Shown piece after piece: positions 18,496 through 27,244 of a stretch of DNA of 64,000 bases (position 1 is its first letter; every line of letters begins with the position of its first letter). The notes under the pieces were generated by a model that was not told the DNA's origin, did not search any database, and saw nothing but the letters and a program-made list of their open reading frames with translations. A program made the position numbers and the translations under genes. This stretch comes from Bog-756 sp036513075 (lineage in GTDB: Bacteria; Actinomycetota; Acidimicrobiia; Acidimicrobiales; RAAP-2): positions 1-64,000 of the forward strand of contig DATBZS010000037.1 of the NCBI GenBank assembly GCA_036513075.1, read 5' to 3'.

Positions 18496-19160
18496 TCCGC
18501 GTCGCCGGCCCTCGGACGGAGGCCGGAGAGGCACCACTGCACCATGTCGTCGGCGGTAACCACCCCGGTTCCGGCGCCGACCCCGAGCACACGCATGTCC
18601 AGGATCGACATCAACGTCTGGACGACCAGGGTGGACATCACCGGGACGCCGATGTCGGCGCGGAAACTCCCGTTGGCCACCCCGGCCTCCACGATCTCCC
18701 CCACGGTGTCCAAGTAGGGCTGAATGGTGGCGGCGAACTCTTCTGTGCGGGAGTCGGCCAGGTGCCACTGGAACAGGGCGAGGCCCCGGGAGGCCGGGTC
18801 ATCGGTCTCCGGACTGCCGAACATGGCGGTCAGCAACGCCGACAGCCTGGCCGCCGGGTCGGACTCGGCGTCTACCTGACCACGTGCGGCGGCGACGTGC
18901 TGCTGCACCGTCTCCTCGACCAAGGCGAGCAGGAGATCGTCCTTGGTGGCGAAGTGCTGGTAGAAGCTCCGTAGGGACATTCCCGACCGGTCGACCACCT
19001 CCTGCACCGTGAAGTCGGCCTTGCCCGTGGTGCGGAGCAGTTCGACGGCGGCGGCGATGAACTGGTGCCCGCGTGAGATGGCCCGTTGGCGGGCGGACTT
19101 GAGCGAGCGCTCGACCGTGCGCTCCTGCCACTGGGTCGCCCCGTTGCTCTCGTCCGTCAT
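18492..19160 (-). CDS. TetR-family transcriptional regulator
   Basis: The 222-residue regulator has a TetR DNA-binding domain near residues 30-80, with the helix-turn-helix FTVQEVVDRSGMSLRSFYQHF. The C-terminal part is a ligand-binding helical domain. It is the only transcription factor seen in the window. It is divergent from the hydantoinase A gene across about 200 bp that contains a 12-bp palindrome. By analogy with KstR-type repressors it may respond to a CoA thioester and control the surrounding catabolic genes; this is inference. The ATG at 19160 is chosen; a GTG two codons upstream is possible. Confidence 0.92.
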   Translation of the reverse strand: MTDESNGATQWQERTVERSLKSARQRAISRGHQFIAAAVELLRTTGKADFTVQEVVDRSGMSLRSFYQHFATKDDLLLALVEETVQQHVAAARGQVDAESDPAARLSALLTAMFGSPETDDPASRGLALFQWHLADSRTEEFAATIQPYLDTVGEIVEAGVANGSFRADIGVPVMSTLVVQTLMSILDMRVLGVGAGTGVVTADDMVQWCLSGLRPRAGDAD

Positions 19161-19239
19161 GTGCACGTCCCTGGGGGAAGCGGTGGGAGTTGCGGTGGGA
19201 CGCGGGTGGATCGTCCCGCCCCGGCCACCGACCAGAGGG

Positions 19240-19316
19240 AGTATAGAGGGGTCACCTGACAGCACCCGGGTGCCGTGGTATCCGGGCCGCCCGGGACCCG
19301 AAGAGCCCGTATATGC
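19240..19316. promoter_or_regulatory. Divergent TetR/HyuA control region with a 12-bp palindrome
   Basis: The gap between the TetR and HyuA genes contains GCACCCGGGTGC, a perfect 12-bp palindrome at 19262-19273, which could be a regulator operator. A TATACT box lies on the - strand (complement of 19240-19245), and TATATG near 19310-19315 on the + strand could be the HyuA -10. No matching -35 boxes are clear. Confidence 0.35.
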
Positions 19317-19364
19317 TCCGGCGGAGTGGACGGCGCCCCGCGAGGGGAGACCCGGGGGAGGGCC

Positions 19365-21416
19365 ATGCACTATCGGATCGGCATCGACGTCGGGGGCACG
19401 TTCACCGACTGCGTCCTCCTCCGACCGGACGGATCGGTGGTGCTGGAGAAGGCACCTACGACTCCTGAGGACCAAAGTCGCGGCGTGCTGGCAGGACTGT
19501 CGCAGCTGGCGGCGGCTGAGGGGATCTCGGTCGAGGTGTTGGCAGCCGGAACCCGCACCATCGTGCACGGGACCACCACCGGGGACAACACCATGATCCA
19601 GATGTCGGGTGCGACCACCGGACTCCTGGTGACCGAGGGATTCCGGGATGAGATCGAGTTCCGGCGCTGCTACAAGGAGGAGATCTGGGATCCCGCCTTC
19701 CCGCCTCCTGTTCCCATCGCCCGCCGGCGGGTCCGACTCGAGGTGCCCGAGCGCATGACGGCCGAAGGAGAGGTGGAGACCCCCCTCGACGAGGAGGCGG
19801 TGCGTAAGGCGACCGCCCGACTGCGCGCCTTCGGGGTGACCTCGATCGCCGTGGCCTTTCTCCACTCCTACCTGAATCCGACCCACGAGATCCGCGCCGG
19901 CGAGATCGTTCGGGACGAATTCCCCGATGTCGAGATGGTCTCCCTCTCGCACCAGGTCCTGCCCAAGCCCCCCGAGTTCGAACGGACATCGACCACCCTG
20001 GTCAATGCCTACATCGGGCCACCCATCGCCCGGTACCTCGGTCGGCTCAGTGAGCGCCTGGCCGAGACGGGCTACCGCCACGACCTGCTGGTGGCCACCT
20101 CGGCCGGCGGCGTGGCCACGGCTTCGGCGGCCAGCCAGCGAGCGGTGGCCACCATCGGCTCCGGCCCCACCGGCGGTGTCACTGCCGCGGCCCGGGCTGC
20201 AGCCAGGGCCGGTCTGGGTGACGTGGTCAGTGTGGACATGGGCGGCACGAGTTACGACCTCTGCCTCATCCGGGACGGGCGCCCCGAGATCAAGATGGAC
20301 TGGAACTGGCGCCACCGCTACTGCATCGGCATCCCGATGGTCGACATCTCGTCCGTGGGGGCCGGTGGGGGCTCCATCATCTGGGTGGACGACGGCGTGC
20401 TCCAGGTCGGCCCCAAGTCGGCGGGAAGCGACCCGGGACCCGTCTGCTACCAACGCGGGGGTACGCGACCCACCATCACCGACGCCGACCTGGTGCTCGG
20501 CCGCCTCGAGCCCAGTGGGTTCGCCAACGGCCGCATGGAACTCGATCTCGAGGGAGCACGGGCCGCCTTGGCCGAGCTGGGTGCGGAGCTCGGACTCGAC
20601 GCCGAGGAGACTGCGGTGGCGGCCGTGCGTCTGGTCGACGCCCACATGACCGATGCCGTGCGGAGGGTCCTGTCGATGGCCGGTGCCGACCCCCGCGTTC
20701 TGGACCTGGTGGCCTTCGGCGGAATGGGCGCGGTGCACGCCACCACGCAGGCTGAGGCGCTAGGCATGTCCCGGGTGCTGATCCCGAGGGGCGCGGCCGG
20801 CCTGTCGGCGCTCGGGCTACTCACGGCCGACCACGTGGTCGACCACTCACGGGGCTACGTGGTCCCTTGGCAGGGGGCAGACAGCGCTGTGTTGCAACGT
20901 CTGGCCGACGAGTTGGCGGAGATGGCCACCGGCGAGCTGCGGGTGGCCGGGGTGCCGGACGACCGGGTCCGGCTGCAGTGGTCGCTGCTCATGGTCTATC
21001 CGGGGCAGACCTTCGATGTGGCCATTCCGGTGGAGACTCCGACCGACCTCAGCGCGGCAGTGGCCGAGTTCCACCGGCGCAACGAGGAGGCCCGGCTGAT
21101 CGAGGCCCGTGCCCAGGAACCGGTCCTACGCGGACTCCGTCTGACCGCCATCGGCGAAGTCGAGAAGATGGCCACGCTGGCCCTCGAGCCGGCCGACGGC
21201 GCCCCCCGGCCGGTGGGCACCCGTCGGATGTGGCTCACCGATGGCTGGGTGGACGGCGCGGTGTTCGACGCCGGGACACTGCGTCCTGGAGCGACAGTCT
21301 CCGGACCGGCCGTGGTGACCAGCCCCTTCACCACACTGGTGCTCCGCCCGGGCGACCACTGCTCGATGACGCCCGACGGCGACCTCCTCGTCGACGTCGG
21401 TGGTGCTCCGGTCTGA
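19365..21416 (+). CDS. hyuA: Hydantoinase/oxoprolinase subunit A (HyuA)
   Basis: The 683-residue protein is the ATP-binding subunit of the N-methylhydantoinase/5-oxoprolinase/acetone-acetophenone carboxylase family. It opens with IGIDVGGTFTDCVLL, an ASKHA-type phosphate loop, and repeats it as VDMGGTSYDLCLI near residue 290. HGTTTGDNT, SVGAGGGSI and VAFGGMGAVHA are family hallmarks. These enzymes use ATP to open an amide ring or drive a carboxylation. The usual adjacent HyuB partner is absent; a HyuB gene lies at 30448-32205 on the other strand. The ATG at 19365 follows GGGGGAGGG. Confidence 0.92.
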   Translation: MHYRIGIDVGGTFTDCVLLRPDGSVVLEKAPTTPEDQSRGVLAGLSQLAAAEGISVEVLAAGTRTIVHGTTTGDNTMIQMSGATTGLLVTEGFRDEIEFRRCYKEEIWDPAFPPPVPIARRRVRLEVPERMTAEGEVETPLDEEAVRKATARLRAFGVTSIAVAFLHSYLNPTHEIRAGEIVRDEFPDVEMVSLSHQVLPKPPEFERTSTTLVNAYIGPPIARYLGRLSERLAETGYRHDLLVATSAGGVATASAASQRAVATIGSGPTGGVTAAARAAARAGLGDVVSVDMGGTSYDLCLIRDGRPEIKMDWNWRHRYCIGIPMVDISSVGAGGGSIIWVDDGVLQVGPKSAGSDPGPVCYQRGGTRPTITDADLVLGRLEPSGFANGRMELDLEGARAALAELGAELGLDAEETAVAAVRLVDAHMTDAVRRVLSMAGADPRVLDLVAFGGMGAVHATTQAEALGMSRVLIPRGAAGLSALGLLTADHVVDHSRGYVVPWQGADSAVLQRLADELAEMATGELRVAGVPDDRVRLQWSLLMVYPGQTFDVAIPVETPTDLSAAVAEFHRRNEEARLIEARAQEPVLRGLRLTAIGEVEKMATLALEPADGAPRPVGTRRMWLTDGWVDGAVFDAGTLRPGATVSGPAVVTSPFTTLVLRPGDHCSMTPDGDLLVDVGGAPV

Positions 21417-21443
21417 CCTGACCCGCCGGCCCGGCTCGGGTAC

Positions 21444-22595
21444 CTACCCCAGGTCGAGCGTGCGGCCGATGATCTCCTTCATGATCTCGGTGGTCCCGCC
21501 GTAGATGGTGGTCACCCGGGCGTCCACGAAGGCCTTGGCGATGGGGTACTCGGACATGTAGCCGTAGCCCCCATGGAGCTGCAGGCACCGGTCGACTACC
21601 CGGCCCTGCATCTCGGTGCACCACCACTTGGCCATGGCTGCGTCCTCCGCAGTCAGCTCGCCCCGGTTCAGGGCCTCCACGCAGCGATCGATGAACACCT
21701 GCCCCATCTCCACCTCGGTGGCCACCTCGGCCAGGGTGAACCGGGTGTTCTGGAACGACCCGACCGGCACGCCGAATGCCTTGCGCTCGCGCACGTAGGC
21801 CGTGGTCCAGTCGAAGGCGGCACGGGCACCGGCCAGGCCACCGGCAGCCAGCGAAAGGCGCTCCTGGGGAAGATTGGCCACCAACTGGACGAAGCCCTCG
21901 CCCTCGGCCCCGAGAAGGTTGTCCACCGGGATGCGGCAGTCGGAGAAGAACAGCTCTGCCGTGTCCTGGGCGTGCAGACCGAGCTTGTCCAGGTTGCGCC
22001 CCCGGGAGAATCCGGGTGTTCCCCGTTCCACCACCACGAGGCTGATTCCCTTGTGGGTGAGGGACGGATCGGTCTTGACCGCCACCACCACCAGATCGGC
22101 GTTGATGCCGTTGGTGATGAACGTTTTCGATCCGGACAGCACGTACTCGTCGCCGTCCCGGATGGCCGACGTGGCGATGGAAGCCAGGTCGGAGCCGGTG
22201 CCCGGTTCGGTCATGGCGATGGCCAGGATCTGCTGGCCGCAGGCGATGCCCGGGAGCCATCGGCCGCGCTGTCCGGGTGTGGCGTAGTGCAAGAAGTACG
22301 GGAGACAGATGTCGTTGTGCAGAGCGAACCCGAGAGCGGCCCCGTTCATCCCCACCCGGTGCAGTTCCTCGGCGACGATCAGGTTGAAGCGGAAGTCGTC
22401 ACTGCCCCCGCCCCCGTACTCGGTGGGGATGGCCATTCCGAGGAATCCGTGAGCCCCGGCCTGCTCGAACGCCGCCCGGTCCACGATGCCCACCTCGTCC
22501 CAGCGTGCCGACTCGGGGACCATGTCGGACTCGACGAAGCGACGGAAGCTGGCCCGGAAGGCGTCGTGCTCGTCGTGGAACAGCGTTCGTCGCAT
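21444..22595 (-). CDS. Acyl-CoA dehydrogenase (ACAD 4)
   Basis: The 383-residue enzyme has a complete acyl-CoA dehydrogenase layout: GFLGMAIPTEYGGGG, AMTEPGTGSDLAS, YVLSGSKTFITNG, ERKAFGVPVGSFQ, LQLHGGYGYMSEY and IYGGTTEIMKEI with the catalytic-position Glu. It is more similar to general medium-chain or long-chain dehydrogenases than the other copies here. It is divergent from the HMG-CoA-synthase-like/DUF35 fusion (160 bp) and convergent with hyuA. Confidence 0.93.
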   Translation of the reverse strand: MRRTLFHDEHDAFRASFRRFVESDMVPESARWDEVGIVDRAAFEQAGAHGFLGMAIPTEYGGGGSDDFRFNLIVAEELHRVGMNGAALGFALHNDICLPYFLHYATPGQRGRWLPGIACGQQILAIAMTEPGTGSDLASIATSAIRDGDEYVLSGSKTFITNGINADLVVVAVKTDPSLTHKGISLVVVERGTPGFSRGRNLDKLGLHAQDTAELFFSDCRIPVDNLLGAEGEGFVQLVANLPQERLSLAAGGLAGARAAFDWTTAYVRERKAFGVPVGSFQNTRFTLAEVATEVEMGQVFIDRCVEALNRGELTAEDAAMAKWWCTEMQGRVVDRCLQLHGGYGYMSEYPIAKAFVDARVTTIYGGTTEIMKEIIGRTLDLG

Positions 22596-22754
22596 GGCCC
22601 TCCTCGGATCGGTCCCAGGTCCGCGACAGGGGCGAACGGTCGCCTCCTGCCCATCGGGGCCAGAGCCGCCCAGTGTAGGTCCGGCGCCCCAGAACTATGC
22701 TCTGGACGTGCACGCGAACCGAGGGCCGCGCCGCTGTCACCGGGAGCGACGGCG

Positions 22755-24224
22755 GTGACGACGGGCATCGTGTCGTGGGGGGTGTACCTCCCGTACTGGC
22801 GCCTCCAGCGCGGCGCGATCGCTGCGAGCCTCGGGGGACCGGCCGGACGGGGTACACGTTCGGTCGCCTCGTACGACGAGGACACCACCACGATGGGGGT
22901 GGAGGCGACGCGTCGGGCGGTGGCCTCGCTCGGGGGCCCCGTTCCCGAGGATCTGTTCTTCTCCACGACCGCGCCGGCCTATCTGGACAAGACCAATGCG
23001 GCGGCGATCCACGGCGCGGTCGAGCTGCCGGTCTGGGCCGGGGCCTACGACATGCTCGGCTCGGTGCGTTCGGCCGTCGGGGCCCTGCGGTCGGCCCGGG
23101 CGGTCGCCGGCGACCACCGGTCGGTGGCCGTGCTCTCCGATCTGAGGACGGGTCTGGCCGGTGGTGCCGAGGAGCGCGACAGTGGGGACGGCGCCGCTGC
23201 CCTGGTCTTCGGGGGCTCTGGCGACGCGATCGTCGCCGAGTGGGTCGCCCATGCCGGAACGACCGAGGAGTTCCTCGACCGGTGGCGGACCCCGGGGGAG
23301 TCCGACTCCAAGGTGTGGGAGGAGCGGTTCGGCCAGGAGGTCTACGTCCCACTGGTCCAACAGGCCTGGGCCGAGGCACTCAAGTCTGCAGGGGTGGTGG
23401 CCACCGACGTCGACCACGTGGCCGTGGTCGGACTACACGCGCGCAGCGTCGGTGCCGTCCGCGGGACGCTCGGCGTACGCCCCGAGGCCGTGAGGGCCGA
23501 CCGGTCCACGACCGTCGGCAACCTGGGGTCGGCCGAGCCGGGGGTAGCCCTGGCCGACCTCTTGGAAGTGGCCCCGTCCGGAGCGCTCATCGCCCTGGTT
23601 GTCGTGGCCGACGGTGCCGACGTCGTGCTCCTGCGGACTACCGAGGCCCTGCCTGTCGCCCGCGAGGCCCGGCACCGGGCCGGACTGGAAGACGTGGCCG
23701 GACTCGCGGCGTCGGGCCGCGACGATCTCCCCTACGCCCGGTTCCTCACGTGGCGGGGCGAGCTCCGCCGGGAGCCCCCGAGGCGTCCCGACCCCGAGCG
23801 CCCCGGCGCCCCGGCCACCTGGCGGTCAGCGGCATGGAAGGGCGGCTTCGAGGCCACCGACTGCCGGTCCTGCGGGTTCCGCCACCTCCCTCCGGCCCGG
23901 GTGTGCCTGCGGTGCCGGACCATCGACGAGATGGACCGGGTCCGGTTGGCTGACATAGGCGGCACCGTGGCCACGTTCACCGTCGACCGGCTGGCCTTCA
24001 GCATGTCCCCGCCAGTGGTCGGCGCGGTGGTCGATTTCGACGGCGGGGGTCGCTACCGGTGCGAAATGACCGACGTGGACCCGGACGCCGTCGCCGTCGG
24101 CACCCGGGTGGAGATGACCTTCCGTCGACTCAACACGGCCAAGGGCGTGCACAACTACTTCTGGAAGGCGCGCCCGGTCGGTGGGCGTCGGGATGCAGAC
24201 GATCACGAAGGGGAGGGCAGATGA
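22755..24224 (+). CDS. HMG-CoA-synthase-like domain fused to DUF35 OB-fold
   Basis: The 489-residue protein joins two domains. Residues 1-330 resemble a 3-ketoacyl-ACP synthase III/HMG-CoA synthase thiolase fold (MTTGIVSWGVYLPYWRL, GDGAAALVFG, VGNLGSAEPGVALADLL). Residues 360-480 are a DUF35 rubredoxin-like zinc ribbon (Cys370, Cys373, Cys384, Cys387) and OB-fold. At the usual nucleophile place the segment reads GSVRSAVGAL, so a Val (about 104) replaces the expected Cys. The GTG at 22755 is the first plausible start; its stop overlaps the start of the thiolase-fold partner. DUF35 proteins commonly pair with thiolase-type proteins or Ltp2-like aldolases. Confidence 0.85.
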   Translation: MTTGIVSWGVYLPYWRLQRGAIAASLGGPAGRGTRSVASYDEDTTTMGVEATRRAVASLGGPVPEDLFFSTTAPAYLDKTNAAAIHGAVELPVWAGAYDMLGSVRSAVGALRSARAVAGDHRSVAVLSDLRTGLAGGAEERDSGDGAAALVFGGSGDAIVAEWVAHAGTTEEFLDRWRTPGESDSKVWEERFGQEVYVPLVQQAWAEALKSAGVVATDVDHVAVVGLHARSVGAVRGTLGVRPEAVRADRSTTVGNLGSAEPGVALADLLEVAPSGALIALVVVADGADVVLLRTTEALPVAREARHRAGLEDVAGLAASGRDDLPYARFLTWRGELRREPPRRPDPERPGAPATWRSAAWKGGFEATDCRSCGFRHLPPARVCLRCRTIDEMDRVRLADIGGTVATFTVDRLAFSMSPPVVGAVVDFDGGGRYRCEMTDVDPDAVAVGTRVEMTFRRLNTAKGVHNYFWKARPVGGRRDADDHEGEGR

Positions 24225-25423
24225 GTTCCAATGGGATCCGTGACCGGGTGGCCATCGTGGGGATGGGCTGCACGCGGTTCGGCGAGCGATGGGACAAGGG
24301 AGTCGACGACCTCCTGATCGACGCGGCCATAGAGGCCGTCGACTCGGCCGGTGTGACGCTGGACGACATCGACGCCTACTGGCTCGGGACGATGTCGTCG
24401 GGAGTATCCGGGATCACCCTGTCCAAGCCACTGAAGATCGACTACAAGCCGGTGTCCCGGGTGGAGAACTTCTGTGCCACCGGGTCCGAGGCCTTCCGCA
24501 ACGCCTGCTACGCCGTCGCTTCTGGGGCCTACGACCTGGCCATGGCCATCGGGGCGGAGAAGCTGAAGGACTCCGGCTATTCGGGGCTCACCGGCGTCCG
24601 GCCGGTAGGTGACGGAACCGACGCCGCACTGTCGTCGCCGGCCGCCTTCTCCTTCGTGGCCCCGTCGTACGCCGAGCGGTACGGGGTCGACCCCGACGAG
24701 TTGAAGCAGGTGATGAGCCGGATCGCGTGGAAGAACCACCGCAACGGTGCGGTGAACCCCCGGGCCCAATTCCGCAAGGAAGTCTCCATGGAGACCATCA
24801 CCCGGTCGCCCCTGGTGGCCGGCGACTTGGGCGTCTTCGACTGCAGCGGGGTCAGCGACGGTTCGGCCGCCGCCATCATCTGCCGGGCCGAGGACGCGCA
24901 CCGGTACACCGATCACCCGCTCTACGTGAAGGCCCTGAGCTTCGTAGCCGGCCCCGGTGGGGGGTCAATCGACCCCGACTACGACTACACCACGTTTCCC
25001 GAGGTGGTGCGGTCGGCCGAGGACGCCTACCGCCAGGCCGGGGTCACCGACCCACGGGCCTCGCTGGCCATGGCCGAGGTGCACGACTGCTTCACTCCCA
25101 CCGAGCTGGTCCTCATGGAGGACCTCGGGTTCTCGGAGCGGGGTCTCGGATGGAAGGACGTGCTGGCCGGTACGTTCGACCGGGACGGTGAACTGCCGGT
25201 GAACCCCGACGGTGGGCTCAAGAGCTTCGGCCACCCCATCGGGGCGTCGGGCCTCCGGATGCTGTTCGAGTGCTGGCTGCAACTCCGCCACGAGGCGCCG
25301 GCCGAGCGGCAGATCGCATCGATCGGAGAGGGGCGTACGCTCGGCCTGACCCACAACCTCGGCGGCGCGCCGGGCGAGTGTGTGAGCTTCGTCTCGATCG
25401 TGGGCCCCGAGCCTTCGGCCTGA
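24221..25423 (+). CDS. SCP-x/thiolase-fold lipid-transfer-type protein
   Basis: The 400-residue protein belongs to the thiolase/SCP-x/Ltp group. It has the nucleophile-position Cys85 in NFCATGSEAF, the EVHDCFTPTE motif, and KSFGHPIGASGLRM. It would carry out thiolytic or retro-aldol C-C cleavage of a CoA ester. The ATG overlaps the stop of the HMGCS-like/DUF35 fusion, so the two are probably a complex. Retained Cys85 and the HDC and GHP motifs favour a true thiolase rather than a Tyr-dependent Ltp2 aldolase. Confidence 0.88.
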   Translation: MSSNGIRDRVAIVGMGCTRFGERWDKGVDDLLIDAAIEAVDSAGVTLDDIDAYWLGTMSSGVSGITLSKPLKIDYKPVSRVENFCATGSEAFRNACYAVASGAYDLAMAIGAEKLKDSGYSGLTGVRPVGDGTDAALSSPAAFSFVAPSYAERYGVDPDELKQVMSRIAWKNHRNGAVNPRAQFRKEVSMETITRSPLVAGDLGVFDCSGVSDGSAAAIICRAEDAHRYTDHPLYVKALSFVAGPGGGSIDPDYDYTTFPEVVRSAEDAYRQAGVTDPRASLAMAEVHDCFTPTELVLMEDLGFSERGLGWKDVLAGTFDRDGELPVNPDGGLKSFGHPIGASGLRMLFECWLQLRHEAPAERQIASIGEGRTLGLTHNLGGAPGECVSFVSIVGPEPSA

Positions 25424-25486
25424 GGCCGCCGCCAGACCGGCGACGGAGCCAGCGAGCGGGTCGACAGGTTGGTCGACGGTGGGCGG

Positions 25487-26677
25487 TCAGGCGGGGACGC
25501 CCACGCCCATCAGACCGGCGAGGTTGCCGCCCATGATCTTGGCCACCGTCTCGTGGGACATGCCCTCGAGTTCGTCCACATAGGTGATCGGGTCCCGGAG
25601 ACCCTCGGGGTGGGGGTAGTCGCTGCCGAAGAGCACGTGGTCGGCGCCGACCAGGTCCACCAGCGTCTGGAGGTTGTCCTCCCAGAACGGATTGACGTAG
25701 ACGTTGCGGAGGAATGCCCGGGCCGGGTCCTCCTCGAACTGGTGGGGCATCTTGGCGTAGAGGTCGGTGAGGTCGTGGAGCAGATGGCCCACCCAGTTCG
25801 CCCCGTTCTCGACGGCCGCCACCTTCAGGTCGGGGAAGCGGGTGAAGGCGCCGTGGCACACCATGGCCGCCATCGTGTCGCTGATCGGACGCTTCCCCTG
25901 GGACAGGATCCGGAAGGCCGACGGTTGGAAGGGGAGGAACTCCGAGCTCTCCTCCCACCAGTTGGCAATCTGGTTGTAGCCGCTGTCCGAGGCGTGCATG
26001 CCGACCAGCAGTCCGGCTTCGACGATGCGCTCCCAGATGGGGTCGAACTGTGGCAGGCCCGGGGAGCGGGTGCCGCGCAGTCCGGGCACGGGGGCGGGCC
26101 GGATGAGCACGCAGCGTGCACCCCGTTCGATGAGCAGCTCCAACTCGGCCAGCGCCTCGTCGACGATCCCCATGGCGATCACTGGGGTGGCGAAGATCCG
26201 GTCGTCGAAGTTGTACTGCCAGGTCTCGTACATCCACTCGTTGAGCGCGTGCATGAGAACCTGGATCAGTTCGGGGTCGTCCTTCAGGCGCTCCTCGATG
26301 AGGCTGGCCAGGGTCGGGAACATCAGGGCGCGGTCGATTCCCAGCTCGTCCATGAGCTCGATGCGGGGTCCGGGGGAGCGGAAGCCGGGATGGCACTTGA
26401 TCGGGTCACCGATCAGCTCCCGGTAGGACTTCCCTTCGGGGTTGCCGTGTCGGTAGAACTCCTCCTGGGCGCCCGGTGCGGCCACCACGTCGAAGGTCGG
26501 ATTGGGAATGTATTCACTGATCGAGCCCCGCACGACGATCTTGGTCCTGCCGCGCACGTCGATGTAGTCGATGGCCTTGGCGAACTTCTTGGGGAGGAAC
26601 TTGGTCAGCGCCTCCTGGGTCTCGTACATGTGGTTGTCGGCGTCGAAGACCGGAAAGTCGAGTGTTCGGGATGGCAC
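25487..26677 (-). CDS. Amidohydrolase-2 family metal-dependent hydrolase (copy 1)
   Basis: The 396-residue protein has the TIM-barrel amidohydrolase-2 pattern: FDADNHMYE near the N-terminus, IDRALMFPT, VGMHASDSGYN, and the late FGSDYPHPEGL with the metal-binding Asp. Such proteins cover ACMSD-like decarboxylases and ring hydrolases, and large families of unknown role occur in actinobacterial CoA islands. It begins with GTG. It is divergent from the small protein at 26929 and convergent with the thiolase. Two further copies lie at 52316 and 57244; this one is more divergent from them. Confidence 0.87.
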   Translation of the reverse strand: MPSRTLDFPVFDADNHMYETQEALTKFLPKKFAKAIDYIDVRGRTKIVVRGSISEYIPNPTFDVVAAPGAQEEFYRHGNPEGKSYRELIGDPIKCHPGFRSPGPRIELMDELGIDRALMFPTLASLIEERLKDDPELIQVLMHALNEWMYETWQYNFDDRIFATPVIAMGIVDEALAELELLIERGARCVLIRPAPVPGLRGTRSPGLPQFDPIWERIVEAGLLVGMHASDSGYNQIANWWEESSEFLPFQPSAFRILSQGKRPISDTMAAMVCHGAFTRFPDLKVAAVENGANWVGHLLHDLTDLYAKMPHQFEEDPARAFLRNVYVNPFWEDNLQTLVDLVGADHVLFGSDYPHPEGLRDPITYVDELEGMSHETVAKIMGGNLAGLMGVGVPA

Positions 26678-26928
26678 CGGATGTTCCCCATTTCTCTCGT
26701 TCTAACGCCGGGACGCTACCGGGCCGCGCCCGGCGCCGTCCCGTCTGCCCTCAGTCTATGCCGGGCGGATGGATCATCTCGCCAGATGAGAAGGACGTTA
26801 TCACCGGATCGCCCACCACTCAGCGGCCACCCGGCGGTCCGACGCCCTGTGCTACGGTCCCGGGCCGCGGAAGCACCGATGGGACCATGATGTGGGTCGG
26901 TGGTCCGGGCCGACGAGGAAAGGACACC

Positions 26929-27234
26929 ATGGAGCTGAAGCCGGGATCGCGGTACAAGAGCCAGGTCTGTGACTCCGAGGTCGTGGTCATCAAATCGGCG
27001 GGCGACGGCGAGCTGGCCTGCGGCGGGTCCCCGATGGTGCCCCTCGACGCCGCAGTGGACGGAGGGGCCGCCCTCGATCCCGACCGGGCCGAGGGGACCG
27101 TGATCGGAAAGCGGTACACCGACGAGGAGGGGACGACGGAGGTCCTCTGTGTGAAGCCGGGCGCCGGCTCGTTGTCCCTGAACGGTCGACCCCTGGTCGT
27201 CAAGGCGCCCAAGGCTCTCCCCGCGTCCGACTGA
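26929..27234 (+). CDS. Small conserved-looking protein of unknown function
   Basis: I cannot assign a function. The 101-residue protein has Cys14 in SQVCDSEVVVIK and Cys32 in ELACGGSPMVP, then GKRYTDEEGTTEVLCVK and SLNGRPLVVK, a compact beta-rich pattern with no membrane segment. From memory, similar proteins occur beside acyl-CoA catabolic genes, but I cannot verify this here. It starts at ATG 26929 after AGGAAAGG. It lies alone between a divergent amidohydrolase gene and a convergent enoyl-CoA hydratase gene. Confidence 0.75.
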   Translation: MELKPGSRYKSQVCDSEVVVIKSAGDGELACGGSPMVPLDAAVDGGAALDPDRAEGTVIGKRYTDEEGTTEVLCVKPGAGSLSLNGRPLVVKAPKALPASD

Positions 27235-27244
27235 GCGGACGGGA

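Noticed and set aside
19161..20738. Long - strand open frame continuing upstream of the TetR start, antisense to hyuA
   Set aside because: It is open because of GC-rich codon shadowing. Its product is low-complexity His/Gly/Arg-rich, while the + strand there encodes a clear HyuA. Only 18492-19160 is real.
21573..22754. 394 codons of + strand frame before the HMGCS-like start
   Set aside because: It lies antisense to the acyl-CoA dehydrogenase at 21444-22595 and has no domain signal. The coding part starts at GTG 22755.
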